A stretch of 64,000 bases of DNA, from NCBI RefSeq assembly GCF_007655135.1, contig NC_045131.1:2108001-2172000 (forward strand), given 5' to 3'. Each line of letters starts with the position of its first letter. Within the stretch, counting starts at the first letter, position 1. The stretch is from Punica granatum (lineage: Eukaryota; Streptophyta; Magnoliopsida; Myrtales; Lythraceae). Under the pieces are notes generated by a model that worked only from the letters and a program-made list of their open reading frames with translations, ran no database searches and was not told the DNA's origin. Shown in pieces: positions 48,247-58,558 of the stretch. The position numbers and the translations under genes are program-made.

Positions 48247-49072
48247 AAGAAGGAACCTGGAGCTGCAAGTCATAGAAGGCCGGGTCCGAGTTAGCATTCC
48301 AAGACCCCTGCAGGGCTGATTCGATCTTCATTATGTAAAACTCCCGCTGTGTTTCATACCGATATCTTCTCTAATTTGGTGTAATTTCGTAGCAAGTAAA
48401 AATTTATCTATATGAAGTCAGAATCAGGAACAGATTTTCTCATGTAGTTCTTCTGAAAGTTGGGAAATAATTAATCACCCTCTTATATATGTATGTACTC
48501 GTCCTGTGTACTTCTCTATCTCGTCATATATATAACATATAATTAGCCAACCAAAATAAATTCTAGTATCATTCCAAGGTGAAGCCATGAAGACCAGTAA
48601 ACATCAATAATTCAGTCGGAAATTAGTAATTGAAATAAATGATTCTATTTGCCGATTTTATGGTTTGTAATAATTTGCTTAATCATGTTTGTTCCTAAAA
48701 AAAAACAAAAGGGGTTATCTACAGCTATGAAAAATGAATGAGGATGAAATTCTCTTAGCCATTTAACGGCTATGATCACTTCCCAGTGGATGTACCGACT
48801 AATAGCTTAAGCTCGGAAAACTAATGATCGAACATAGGATCCCTCATCGTGAATAGTATTTCTCGATCTTATAATTATGCTATCATATGGACTCTAAACT
48901 GAACCAACCATCTCATATAAATTCACAGTGATTAAAGATATGTGTATGCCTCTGTGCAATGGGCTGCTTCTTCCAAAGTAAAAAATGACAATGCCACCAC
49001 CATCAGCTTTCATCTTCCCTTTGAGTCTCTCATGCAGTATAATATTTGGCATGAGAACATTAACAAAGCACT
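48247..49072. other. RING-gene 3' end and spacer
   Basis: Probable last UTR exon, then AT-rich spacer. No gene is seen. Confidence 0.4.
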
Positions 49073-49078
49073 CACGTG
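49073..49078. promoter_or_regulatory. G-box in the copy-A promoter
   Basis: CACGTG within CTCACGTGCGTTCGTCGAC. Copy C carries the same phrase (CTCACGTGCATTCGTCGAC, G-box 54094-54099), so it was part of the ancestral promoter. Copy B lacks it. Confidence 0.5.
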
Positions 49079-49439
49079 CGTTCGTCGACATGCTTCCTCT
49101 ACATAGTGAACCCATCATTTCTTATATATGTGTGTTTGTATGTATGTAGGAAGATTTGCAAACAATTTAGAGAGGAGAGATAGACCAAACTGAAGCAGCT
49201 GAGTTGTCCTCCTACAAAGAAAGTACCGACTTTGCATATATTATCTGAATTCATCAATTTGATCTCGGCCCCTATCTTATTCAAATCTTGGGTCCATCGA
49301 CTCCATCCCGCATATCTATTTATATAGGTAAGTGGATAGGAGGGAGCAGCTGATTTTATCAAGTTCTCTCAAAGATTTGCTGGAAAAGAGCACCATCATC
49401 CTTGGATCTTAATCATAAGATTGGGATGAGCACCAGCAA

Positions 49440-50683
49440 ATGGAAAGTTTTAAGGCTGGGACGTTCAAAGACGATCAGTAAAAGGGGTGGAATGAAGCCG
49501 AGCAATGATATTCAGGGATATGTGGAAGATCGTCGAAGGAGGAAGTTTCAGTTTCTACAACAGCAGACGACGACGATGATGTTCGTAATCCGCCTCTTCT
49601 TCTTACCTTGCAAGAAGGCGCTGGGAGATGGAACACGATCACACAGACAACTACTGGACAGAGCAAAGAAGGGACGTTGGCTGTTCCCATGGCCAAGAAA
49701 CTTAGGCTCTCCCAAGAACTGTCATCGGTTCTTGAGCGGGAGCTTCAAGGAACACCTATTCCCTACTCTAGTATGAGTGATTGATCGCGTATATTTCATC
49801 TCACGTGATCATCTATTTTAGACACTAGCCCAGCACGTTCATAGCCTGCCGATATTCTTGAAGAATATTATGATAATCAATCTTCCACGCTTCCCTTACA
49901 GTATTTCTTTTGGTATCGGAATCAGAGGTATGATCTGGCAAAATAACTGAATCATGATCTTCCCCAGGTAACGTTTGGTTTAATGACCGAAGAGCCAGGC
50001 ACGTACTTATTCTATCAGTCGATATCATTCAATCGATTCTTCTTCTATGTGTGGTATCCCGTTCACAATCTTTTTCCCTTGGCCTATTTAAGTTACTTTT
50101 GCATATGCAGTAACAATCTAAAGACTAATAATCAAACATACTAGCTCAGAGAGCTTGATATGTGTATAATGTAATCAACGCCGCTAACAGGATCAATTAA
50201 TGATGAAATCTCCTCTTACTGATTGTCATCTTTTGAAATATACCAAGTGGCAATTATTGTAGTTATATGATCGAATTATAGGTTTTTTCATACATTTTCA
50301 TAATCAGAACCTCAGAAATCCCGTCATGAGAGGAGGAAGGAAGGAAAATCATCAGTTGGCCATGGCGTTCTTCGATTTGGCAATGCTTAATGTATATTCC
50401 ACATCGATGACAGAGCGAGGTTGAAGCACAAGCTGGAAGAGCACTAGAACTCAGAGAAGCAATGCAAATGGCTGACGGAGGAGAACAAGAGACAACAGCA
50501 GGAGTCATTCCATTTCCAACTAAGATCACCCTACGAAGCACTACAGCTGTACTTGTCGTCCCAACTGAGATAGGCTGTCGAAGGAAAAGCGTCGCCACAC
50601 GTCGTCCTTCGATGCTGTACACCACTCTCACCGTCTATACTCCTCCTTGCAAGCACGCCCCATACATAAAATTCTACCTATAA
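49440..50683 (+). pseudogene. HD-Zip II-like pseudogene, copy A
   Basis: Three exon relics align with copy B. Relic 1 (49440-about 49775) starts at an ATG but is 2 bases shorter than copy B before TTAAGGCTGGGA, so the frame is lost at once; KLRLSQELSSVLE is readable in a different frame from the start. Relic 2 (about 49926-49990) reads YDLAK, a stop, LNHDLPQV, a frameshift, then WFNDRRAR. Its donor has become GC. Relic 3 (50414-about 50683) reads RLKHKLEEH, a stop, then CKWLTEENKRQQQE. Only one zipper module is present. The TATA position of the other copies reads CTACAAAG here. The locus looks dead, but it keeps a more canonical RRAR and is closest to a normal HD-Zip II layout. Confidence 0.75.
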
Positions 50684-51109
50684 TATCTCAGTATACATGT
50701 ACATGAGCTAGCTAGAACTTGTGGTGCAATTGTATGTACAAACCAAGGCAATATTAGTCATTGTTAGGTTTTCTAGCTAGTTAGCTCTTGATCAAGGTTG
50801 GATCGATTCCCAGTTTTTGGTCCTTGAAACTTTATCGAATTAGGGAAGATAGATTGCTGCAGATAAAGGAGATCATCACTAGCTAGCTAGTTTAACATAC
50901 ATTTTTCTTTTCGTTTCTTAATCAATCGAAGTTGTGAAAATCATGTTTTTTTTTTTTGGCGAAAGAGATTTCAATGTGTATTTCTCCACCAAATCATCAA
51001 CAGAAAATTATATATTCACGACGCCTATGTTCTTTGTGGGGAGTGGCAAAGCATTTTCCTCAAAAACTTGCCTGATTTAAGATTTTTTGCGGACCTGTAA
51101 TATTATTAT
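50684..51109. other. Spacer between copies A and B
   Basis: Contains AGCTAGCT-rich phrases also found after copy B (about 53335-53560), so it belongs to the duplicated unit. There is no gene. Confidence 0.5.
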
Positions 51110-51290
51110 TTTTTTGTGTGAACCATGATATTCAAAAACCTGATTAGGCCCCGACTAATCCAGTCAAGTCGGATTGCCCCACTAAGTGGTAAAACTCTCA
51201 AAGAGTGGATTTCCTGCATTCACAATAACTCGAATTCGGGATTTGCTTAAGCGGAACAAGCGCTGAACCGCTTGAATTAACCCATGTTGG
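51110..51290 (-). mobile_element. SINE (family 1) in the copy-B promoter
   Basis: T-run and GTGTGAACCATGATAT at the left, GACTAATCCAGTCAAG in the middle. On the minus strand the head reads CATGGGTTAATTCAAGCGG with a B-box-like segment (CGAATTCGAGT region). Flanks GTAATATTATTAT and GCAATATTTGTCAT could be a diverged target duplication. It lies about 110 bp upstream of the copy-B TATA box. Confidence 0.68.
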
Positions 51291-51399
51291 TATGAAACCC
51301 GCAATATTTGTCATCTAAGATGTGTCGTAACTGAAATAAATGCTGAACTACTTACGAGTTAGGACACAAAGCGGAAGCAGTTGCCCCTTCCCTTCTTGC

Positions 51400-51408
51400 T
51401 ATATAAAA
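51400..51408 (+). promoter_or_regulatory. TATA box of HD-Zip copy B
   Basis: TATATAAAATACCGACTCGGC matches TATATAAAGTACCGAATTTGC upstream of copy C. It lies 270 bases before the copy-B ATG. Confidence 0.6.
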
Positions 51409-51677
51409 TACCGACTCGGCATATGTTCTCGGATTCCATCGATTTATCTTATTACATTTGCCCTCTCAAAGATCTCAGAACCTCTTATTCGAAATCTTGA
51501 GTCCATCCTACATATTTCTCTATATATATATATAGAGAGAGTGAGAGAGAGAGAGAGAGAGAGGAGTGGGGCGGGGTCTGCTGATTTCATCGAGTTCTGA
51601 TCTCAAAGATTTGCTTAATTTGGTCCATAGCATCACCATCAGTGGATATTTGAATTTAGTTTTTGGGAGCATCAGCA

Positions 51678-52605
51678 ATGGATCTCGAGTTAAGGCTGGG
51701 ACTTTCAAAGACAATCAGTGAAGGGGTTGAAAAGGTATTGAGCGACGATCGTCAGAGAGGTTCGAGAAGTGGAAAATCATCGAAGGAGGTTTCAGTTTCA
51801 GCAGCAGCATATGATGGTGATGATGATCGTAATCCACTTCCTCTTCTCGCTCCATTACCAGAATGTGGGTGCAGGAATATGATGTCGATGGAGACTACTG
51901 AACCTCAGGGCGAAGAAGGGACAATGCTGGCTGCACCCGAGGATTGTATCATACTTCTCTCCAAAGAGCAGCGCTCGCTTCTTGAGTCGAGCTTCAGAGA
52001 ACACCCTGACCCTACTCAAGTAAGTGATCCATCGCGTAAATATCATCTCACGTGATTATCAATCCACTAATATTTATCAAGAAGTTCTCCATTGCTAGAT
52101 TACTCTAGCACGATCGTGCATGATATATAATTGGAAATTCGCAATGCAAGAAACATTGATAACCATCCAATATGCTTGCCTTACTCTATTTCTTTTTGTT
52201 TGTGCACGTGCTTCTTGGAAAATGACCATCAGATTCGGAGCTATTCTGTTCTAGCAAATCAGCTGGATCTTGATCCTCACCAAGTAGAAGCTTGGTTCCA
52301 TACTCGAAGAGCGTGGTACGCACATATTCGATCAGTCGATCTTCTACATATTGCATGCATTACAATCTCAAGAATAACCAAACAGACTAGCTCATGTGTA
52401 TACATGGAGAGCTCGATCTAGATACCTAGTATAATTACCGATGCTAACAGGATCAATTGACGATGAACACTTCCTCTGCTCGATTGTCATCTTTCAAGAT
52501 ATACCCAGTGGCAATTATTGTAGTTATGGTTGAGGTGTTATATACTTTCATAATTAAGGAACCCCAGAAATCCTATCATGAGAGGAGGTGGGAAAGGAAG
52601 AAAAA

Positions 52606-52645
<40 letters not shown>

Positions 52646-53283
52646 CATCGGTTATTAGCCATGGTGTTTTTTGATCTCGGCAAGCTTAATGTATAGTTCA
52701 CATCGATCACAGGGAGGACATGAATATATATATATATATATAAATAACATCGGTTATTAGCCATGGTGTTTTTTGATCTCAGCATGCGTAACGTATAGTT
52801 CACACCGATCACAGGGAGGACATGAAGCAGAAGCTGGAAGACCAAGAGAACTTAGAGAGACGATGCACATGGCTGACAGAGGAGAACATGAGACTCCAGC
52901 AGGAGTTGGACCAACTGAGATCAATCCTCCAAGCACAACAGCAGTTGTGCCAACCACTCCAATCAGCCCTCGAAGCAAAACCGTGTCCGCCCTCTGTGCA
53001 TCCTTCTCTGCTGTCGATGACTCTCAACCTCTGTCCTAATTGCAAATGGCTGACAGATGAGAACATGAGACTACAGGAGGAGTCGCACCTACTGAGATCA
53101 TTAGTCGAAGCACAACCAGAGTTGAGCCAACAACTGAGATCAGCCCTCAATGGAAAAGAGTTAGCGGTGGCACCAGGCATGCACCCTCAGCGGCCGTACA
53201 CGGTACACCACCCTCACCCTCTGTCCTCCTCAAGAGCGCGCATTCAGACCGGTTGGCCTCCAAAATCAGCTCCAATCAACTGA
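51678..53283 (+). CDS. HD-Zip II-derived protein with altered homeodomain, copy B
   Basis: Exons 51678-52019, 52233-52315 and 52815-53283 join in phase, giving 297 residues without a stop. Intron positions match HD-Zip class II: one inside the homeodomain, one right after RRA. The N-terminus has the EAR-type MDLELRLGLS repression motif of the class. The homeodomain keeps LSKEQRSLLESSF, ANQLDLDPHQVEAWF and RRA, but the invariant Asn of WFQN is Thr (WFHT) and the basic N-terminal arm is missing. The zipper region CTWLTEENMRLQQEL is repeated as CKWLTDENMRLQEES, separated by LCPNC, a relative of the class II CPSCE motif. It is the only open copy of three. DNA binding is doubtful; dimerisation is plausible. 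It could also be a recent pseudogene. Confidence 0.72.
52641..52827. repeat. Tandem duplication spanning the exon-3 acceptor of copy B
   Basis: A unit of about 100 bp (ATAACATCGGTTATTAGCCATGG... to CACAGGGAGGACATGAA) occurs twice, at about 52641-52724 and 52744-52827. The two are separated by (TA)n and preceded by a longer (TA)n (about 52615-52641). Each unit includes a usable 3' splice site (AG at 52711-52712 and 52813-52814). Confidence 0.88.
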
Positions 53284-53613
53284 CTGACTGATCACATACA
53301 TAAAATTCTACCTGTGGTATACATGTACGCAAGCTACCTAGCTAGAACTTGGTGCAATTGTATATGCACACCGGGGAAATATTAGTCATTGTTAGACTTC
53401 CTAGCTAGCCTTCGATCAAGTCGTATTGATTCCCGGTTCTCGGGCCTTGAAACTTTAGTGAATTAGGGAAGGGATTGCTGCAAGTAAGGAGATCATTACG
53501 TACTAGCTTGCTACTTTCACATGCATAAATGAAGTATACGACCTTTGTGCAGGTGGCAAACCACTTCGTTCATTGAGTACCATGTATGTATTATGTATAT
53601 GATGATGATTAGC
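53284..53613. other. Copy-B 3' flank
   Basis: No coding sequence. Parts resemble 50684-50900 and 56130-56240. Confidence 0.5.
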
Positions 53614-53890
53614 ACAGATGCACCGACTAATTTTCCAGCCAAATTAATGCAATGTTGCAGAATTGCTAGAATACATGATTGACATAATATAAACTAAACT
53701 TGGGCCGGTCATTTGTTCCCTATTGGGCCTGTAGGATCCATAACAAAAACCATTTGTTCCATAGGCCCATAACATATAGTTGGGCCCAAACTAATCAATA
53801 TTCTTTCCCAACATTGCGGTGTTATATAGACCACGAATGACATACGCTAGCAAGGTTTGGTTTTAGATCTTAAGATTAGAACAATCCGTA
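53614..53890 (+). repeat. Direct repeat 1 of the 2.97-kb tandem unit
   Basis: GATGCACCGACTAATTTTCC through the GGGCCGGTCATTTGTTCC and ACATATAGTTGGGCCC region matches 56588-56852 in order. The offset of about 2974 bp agrees with the 2930-bp spacing of the copy B and C start codons. Confidence 0.82.
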
Positions 53891-53906
53891 AAAACCCCCC
53901 ATGAAT

Positions 53907-53976
53907 ATTTTTTGCGGTGTGTGCACTCCAATATCCGGAAGTCTAATGAGTTCTGACTAATCTATTTCGAGCTCTC
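53907..53976 (-). mobile_element. SINE fragment (family 1)
   Basis: T-run, GCGGTGTGTGCACTCCAATAT, TTCTGACTAATCTATTTCGAG: a diverged and truncated 3' segment of family 1. Confidence 0.45.
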
Positions 53977-54093
53977 ATGAATATTAACTAAGTAAAAAAC
54001 GACAATGCAATCCCCGTCGCTTTCATCTTATCTGCGTATCATGCAGTATAATTTTTGGCATGAAACCCTTATTATGAATATTAACAGAGCCCT

Positions 54094-54260
54094 CACGTGC
54101 ATTCGTCGACCCTCCTCCTCTCTACTTGTCAACCCTTCATTGCTTTACGGATTTGGCAAATATATGAATTAAATGAAGAAAGATTTGCATATAATGAAGA
54201 GACGTGCGAGATAGAGACCAAGCGGCAGAATAGTTGCCCCTCTTAGCTATAATATATAAA
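54094..54260 (+). promoter_or_regulatory. G-box and TATA box upstream of copy C
   Basis: G-box CACGTG at 54094-54099 and TATATAAA at 54253-54260, in the same order as in the other copies. The promoter looks intact although the gene is broken. Confidence 0.5.
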
Positions 54261-54607
54261 GTACCGAATTTGCATATATGTTCTCTGATTTCATCGATCC
54301 ATCTGACTATATGCCCTCTCAAAAATCTCGGCCCCTCCTATTCGAGATCTTGGGGTCCATCCACTCCGTCCCACGTATCTTATATCTATATCTATATGTA
54401 TAGATAGATAGAAAGGAGGGAGGGAGGGGTCTGATTTCATCTAGCTCTGATCTCGAAGATTTGCTTTGTTTGCCTTTGGGCTTGTACTTTGATCCTTGCT
54501 GAGATTAATGGAGGAGCATGCTGATTCAGATTGAAAAAAAAGATTTGCTTTGTTTGGTTCATAGAAAAGAGCATCGCCTTCTTGAATAAAGATTGGGAGC
54601 ATCAACA

Positions 54608-55388
54608 ATCGATCTCGAGATAAGGCTGGGACCTTCAAAGACGGTCAGCAAGATAGATGGCATGGAGTTAAGCGATAATCAGGGATATTTGGGAAGCGGA
54701 AGATTGTTGAAGGAGGTTTCAGTTTCAACAGCAGCGGATGATGATGTTGATGATCGTCATCCGCTTCTTCTTCTTCTGCCATTTCCCGAAGGTGGGATGA
54801 GGAATACGACCTCGACAGACATTACTGGACAGGGCAAAGAAGAGATGATGTTGGCAACACCCGAGAATCTCATACTCTCTGAAGAACAGTTTTCAGATTT
54901 TTGAGCAGAGCTCCAAAGAACACCCTAACCCTACTCAAGTAATTGATCAATCCCGCACGTATACATCATATTAGAGTGACTGTTGATCTACCATTGATTG
55001 ATTATATGTTCTCCATTGCTAGCTTTGCTGCTAGCACATTTACAGTATTTGTTGATTTGCTATACAAGAAACTAAAAATATATTATGCATAGTTCAGTTA
55101 GTTAGTTAGTCGGTATATGCTTTTTGGAGTATATGTATGTACGGATATACTTATTATTCTTGAAAGTTGTATACTGTATATGCAAATGCATATATTCTTG
55201 ATGGTAATCTTGCATGCTTGGCTTATTGTATTGCAAGTGGAAGTTCAGTTCCAAACCCGAAGAGTCAGGTACATAAACTTGACCAATCACTCTTCTACAT
55301 ATGATATCTTGTTTGCAATCTTTTCTTTCTACGTATGTTATTGCACGCATTACAATCTCAAGAATAATCGAACAGACTAGCTAGGTAG

Positions 55389-55430
<42 letters not shown>

Positions 55431-56098
55431 GAGAGATCGATCTATATATATATTACTAACGCTAATGGGATCAATTGATTATGATGAACATCTGATCCTC
55501 TGACCGATTGCCATCTCTTCAGATGTACTGGAATATGGCAATCGTAGCTATGGTTGAGATGTTTTCGTACATTTTCTCAGTCAAAACCCTTGAGATCCTC
55601 ATCCTGTCATCAGGAAGGGAGGAAAAGATCATATATCATTTCCGTTAGACATGTTTTCTGAGTTAGGCATGCATGCGTATATACCGCATCGATCGCAGGA
55701 TGCCATCGAAGCACAACTGCAATCACTTAGAGAGACGATGTTTCAAATGTCTGACAGAGGAGAACATGAGACTACGGCAGCAGTTAAGATCAGTCCTTGA
55801 AGCAAACGCGCCGCCGCAGTTAACCACTCTCACACTCTCTCCTTATGATTGCATGCGGCTGGCAGAGGAGAACATTAGACTACAGCAGCAGTTGTTCCAA
55901 CTAAGATCAGCTGCTGAAGCACATGTAGAGCAGGAGTTGTACCAACTAAGATTAGCCTTCAAAGCAAAAGCCCCACTGCCCGCCATGTACCCTTGGCTGC
56001 CATCGACCATTGTCATCCTCTGTCCTTCTTGCAAGCGCGCCTTCAGCCCCGCCGGTTGGCCTCCAAAATCAGCTCCAACCACACAATCAACTGACTGA
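54608..56098 (+). pseudogene. HD-Zip II-like pseudogene, copy C
   Basis: The start codon equivalent is ATC (54608-54610), not ATG. Exon 1 otherwise reads as DLEIRLGPSKT and runs to LILSEEQFSDF. There a 1-base insertion relative to copy B shifts the frame and gives a stop at 54902-54904. The exon-2 relic (about 55232-55268) keeps only QVEVQFQTRRVR, having lost helix 1-2 coding sequence, and carries Gln in place of the Trp and Thr in place of the Asn. Exon 3 (55699-56098) is open. Its zipper modules CLTEENMRLRQQL and LAEENIRLQQQL are followed by LCPSCKRAFSPAGWPPKSAP. Exon 3 appears better preserved than exon 1, so a transcript could still make a zipper-only peptide from the in-frame ATG at 55700 (inference). 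Confidence 0.72.
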
Positions 56099-56252
56099 CT
56101 GATCACATGTGTTTTCTACCGGTAATATAGTAATATACGTGTGTACGAGCTTTCTAGAACTTTGGTGCATTGTATTATGCAACACCCTGCCAAATTTAGT
56201 CGTAGGTTTTCTTGCTAGCCCTTGATCGAGTCACACTAGTTACCAACCAGTC

Positions 56253-56253
<1 letters not shown>

Positions 56254-56285
<32 letters not shown>
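56254..56285. repeat. Poly(C) tract of about 32 bases
   Basis: An uninterrupted C-run beside GGATGAAAGGGATCTCAACG. The equivalent place after copy A (about 50946-50958) is a T-run followed by GGCGAAAGAGATTTCAATG, so the tract is not ancestral. It may be real or an assembly or sequencing artefact. Confidence 0.85.
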
Positions 56286-56287
<2 letters not shown>

Positions 56288-56587
56288 ATGAAAGGGATCT
56301 CAACGTGCATTTCTCCGCCATTCAACATCTGTAGAAAATAAAAAGTATGCTAAATGTATGTTCTTTTCTGCAGAGTGGCAAAGCACTTTCATCGAAAACG
56401 TGCCTGGTATAAGGTTTCATGTTGTTTTCTAATGTTTGTCGTCTCCTCTAAGATGCGTGGTGGCTTCTACTTGATTTGTATTATTATATTCTTATGATAA
56501 CTATCTTTTTAATTCTTCATTAATTGATTCTACGGATATAAATATTGCATATCATGTGATGTATGATGATGGTGATGACGATTAGCG

Positions 56588-56852
56588 TAGATGCACCGAC
56601 TAATTTTCCCGCCAAATTAATGCAATATCGCAGAATCTCTAGAAAAAAGTGATTTACATAATATAAACGAAACTTGGGCCGGCCATTCTTCTGGGCTTGT
56701 AGGATACATTACAAAACCATTCGTTTCCATAGACCCATAACATATAATTGGCCACAAACTAATCATTCTTCTTCGCCAACATTGCAATATTATAGACCAC
56801 GAAGGACGACTCTGGGTTAGGTTTTGCATCTTGAGACTAGAGCAATCCGTAG
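56588..56852 (+). repeat. Direct repeat 2 of the tandem unit
   Basis: Matches 53614-53890 (GATGCACCGACTAATTTTCC, CTTGGGCCGGCCATT, ACATATAATTGGCC), marking the downstream end of the copy-C unit. Confidence 0.82.
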
Positions 56853-56881
56853 ACAAAATTATCAATTAACCCACGTTAAGC

Positions 56882-56956
56882 GAGCCAACCCAATTCGAAC
56901 TGGATTAGTCGGGATCCATTGGATTTCCGAATACCATGGTACACGCCGAAAAAAGA
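56882..56956 (+). mobile_element. SINE fragment (family 1)
   Basis: GAACTGGATTAGTCGGGATCC, ATACCATGGTACACGCC and a short A-run: the 3' half of family 1 on the plus strand. Confidence 0.55.
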
Positions 56957-57899
56957 TTATCGATTAACTGTAGAAAACCTAAATAATCACTCATGTTCAA
57001 GTAGTATTCTCCGAAATACTCTAATCCCATTTGTTCGAGATTAGGATTAACTTGCCACGTCCCACGTATGATGTAATTGATGTATATTACACAGTTAGAA
57101 GGTCTTTAGTAATAGGAATTGTATGTTTATGGAAACTGAAATTCAAGCCGTCAATTAAAGGAAGAACTGTTAAACCGCTACGAAAATACATTATATATTC
57201 TTTGTAAAGCGATAAACTCTTGAGTTCATGTACTTTTTACATCGGACCATGCCGCAATAATGTAATAGGCCGGCACGCAAGGACTGCATGAGAGGATGTA
57301 AGTAATAATAATACTTCCAATCCCAATCTAAATACTACTTTTAGGGGGGAGGGGGGGAATCATTGTCAAGAGTCAGAGGCGTAAGATCACGCGGGCACCT
57401 TTCATGCAATAATTATTGATCTTTTTTGCTAATATACCTATTGGTATGTATACTCGACTAGTAGAAAATTCAACAATAATTCCATCGAAAGAGGCAGTCC
57501 AACAAAATGCCAAGTGACTGGTAGAACCAATAAATTCATCGGACGACACTTACCAAGTTCACCTTTTAGCTTTACATTCATCATTAGATTAAATACAATT
57601 AATTAATTAATAGATTATGATCAGACTGTCCATTCCTTCTTCCCTTTTTTTTTTTTTTTTTTGTGTGAGAGTAGACTAACAGTCAAGCATCCCATGTGAT
57701 GCAGTTGGGGAAAAAGTTCAAAGGCATTAAACCAAACTAAACAAAAGTAGTTAAGGGCCCAATCATCAATCATCTTTATTATATTTAACCCTCTTTTTTT
57801 CTTTTTTCATATTATAGTTCCCTCACTGATAGAAAAAGGCAGCAGCGCCATTCTTGCCGGATTTTCCTGCTCATTTACTACTAACCCCCACAGACTTCT
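56957..57899. other. Intergenic, no gene seen
   Basis: AT-rich with a G-run near 57343-57357 and a T-run at about 57644-57662. No gene is recognised. Confidence 0.5.
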
Positions 57900-58030
57900 G
57901 CATTCGAGTAAATTGCGAATGCAAAATATTCACGTTAAAAGAATTTTACCCCTTAATGGACCGATCCAAATCGACTGAATTAATGGGGACCCAATTGAGC
58001 TTCCGACCACCAAAATTCACACCGAAAAAA
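57900..58030 (+). mobile_element. SINE (family 1), 5'-truncated and diverged
   Basis: B-box-like ATTCGAGTAAATTGCGAATGC, then TTTTACCCCTTAATGGACCGA, GAATTAATGGGGACCCAATTG and CACACCGAAAAAATA, in the order of the other copies. Confidence 0.6.
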
Positions 58031-58558
58031 TAAGCTATCAGAGGTGCAGAACTTCGACTTATTACATCAGAGGAGCAAACTATCACAAAATTATAATTAA
58101 TAATACATCTTGAAAATGAGAACCACTAGTTGATCACAAATCAAATTTTGCACCCATAATGGTTCTTTCTCTAATCCTTCACGCACCCTTTTCTTTTTGT
58201 TTTAATGAATTCATGAGTTTATTAGTATGTGGGAAAAGCGCGATGAATGCGTATAATAAAAATTATATTGTTTCTTCCTCGTCGAGTAATTATAATGATG
58301 GAGGAAATATATATTGGATACAAAAATCTCTCTACAATATGCATTTTCTCCTACATGATACCCTTCCAAACAATACTTGATTCCTGCATCTGTAATGCCA
58401 AAAACTGAGCAGAGGAAGGAGGAAAAAAAAATTATGTATGGGATGATATAGGTACAAAATAATGCTTCTTTTTGGCTCAAATTTACTTGAAAGGGAGAAA
58501 AAGATTTTTTTTTTTTTCACTATCACCTCTATTTAATGTTATGTGCACGGCGGGCTTA
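58031..58558. other. Spacer and TBL 3' flank
   Basis: AT-rich and holds the 3' UTR region of the minus-strand TBL gene. No other gene is seen. Confidence 0.45.

Noticed and set aside
54593..54904. Copy C exon 1 as an open gene starting at TTG
   Set aside because: A nuclear plant gene would not normally start at TTG, the ATG equivalent is ATC, and a frameshift follows.
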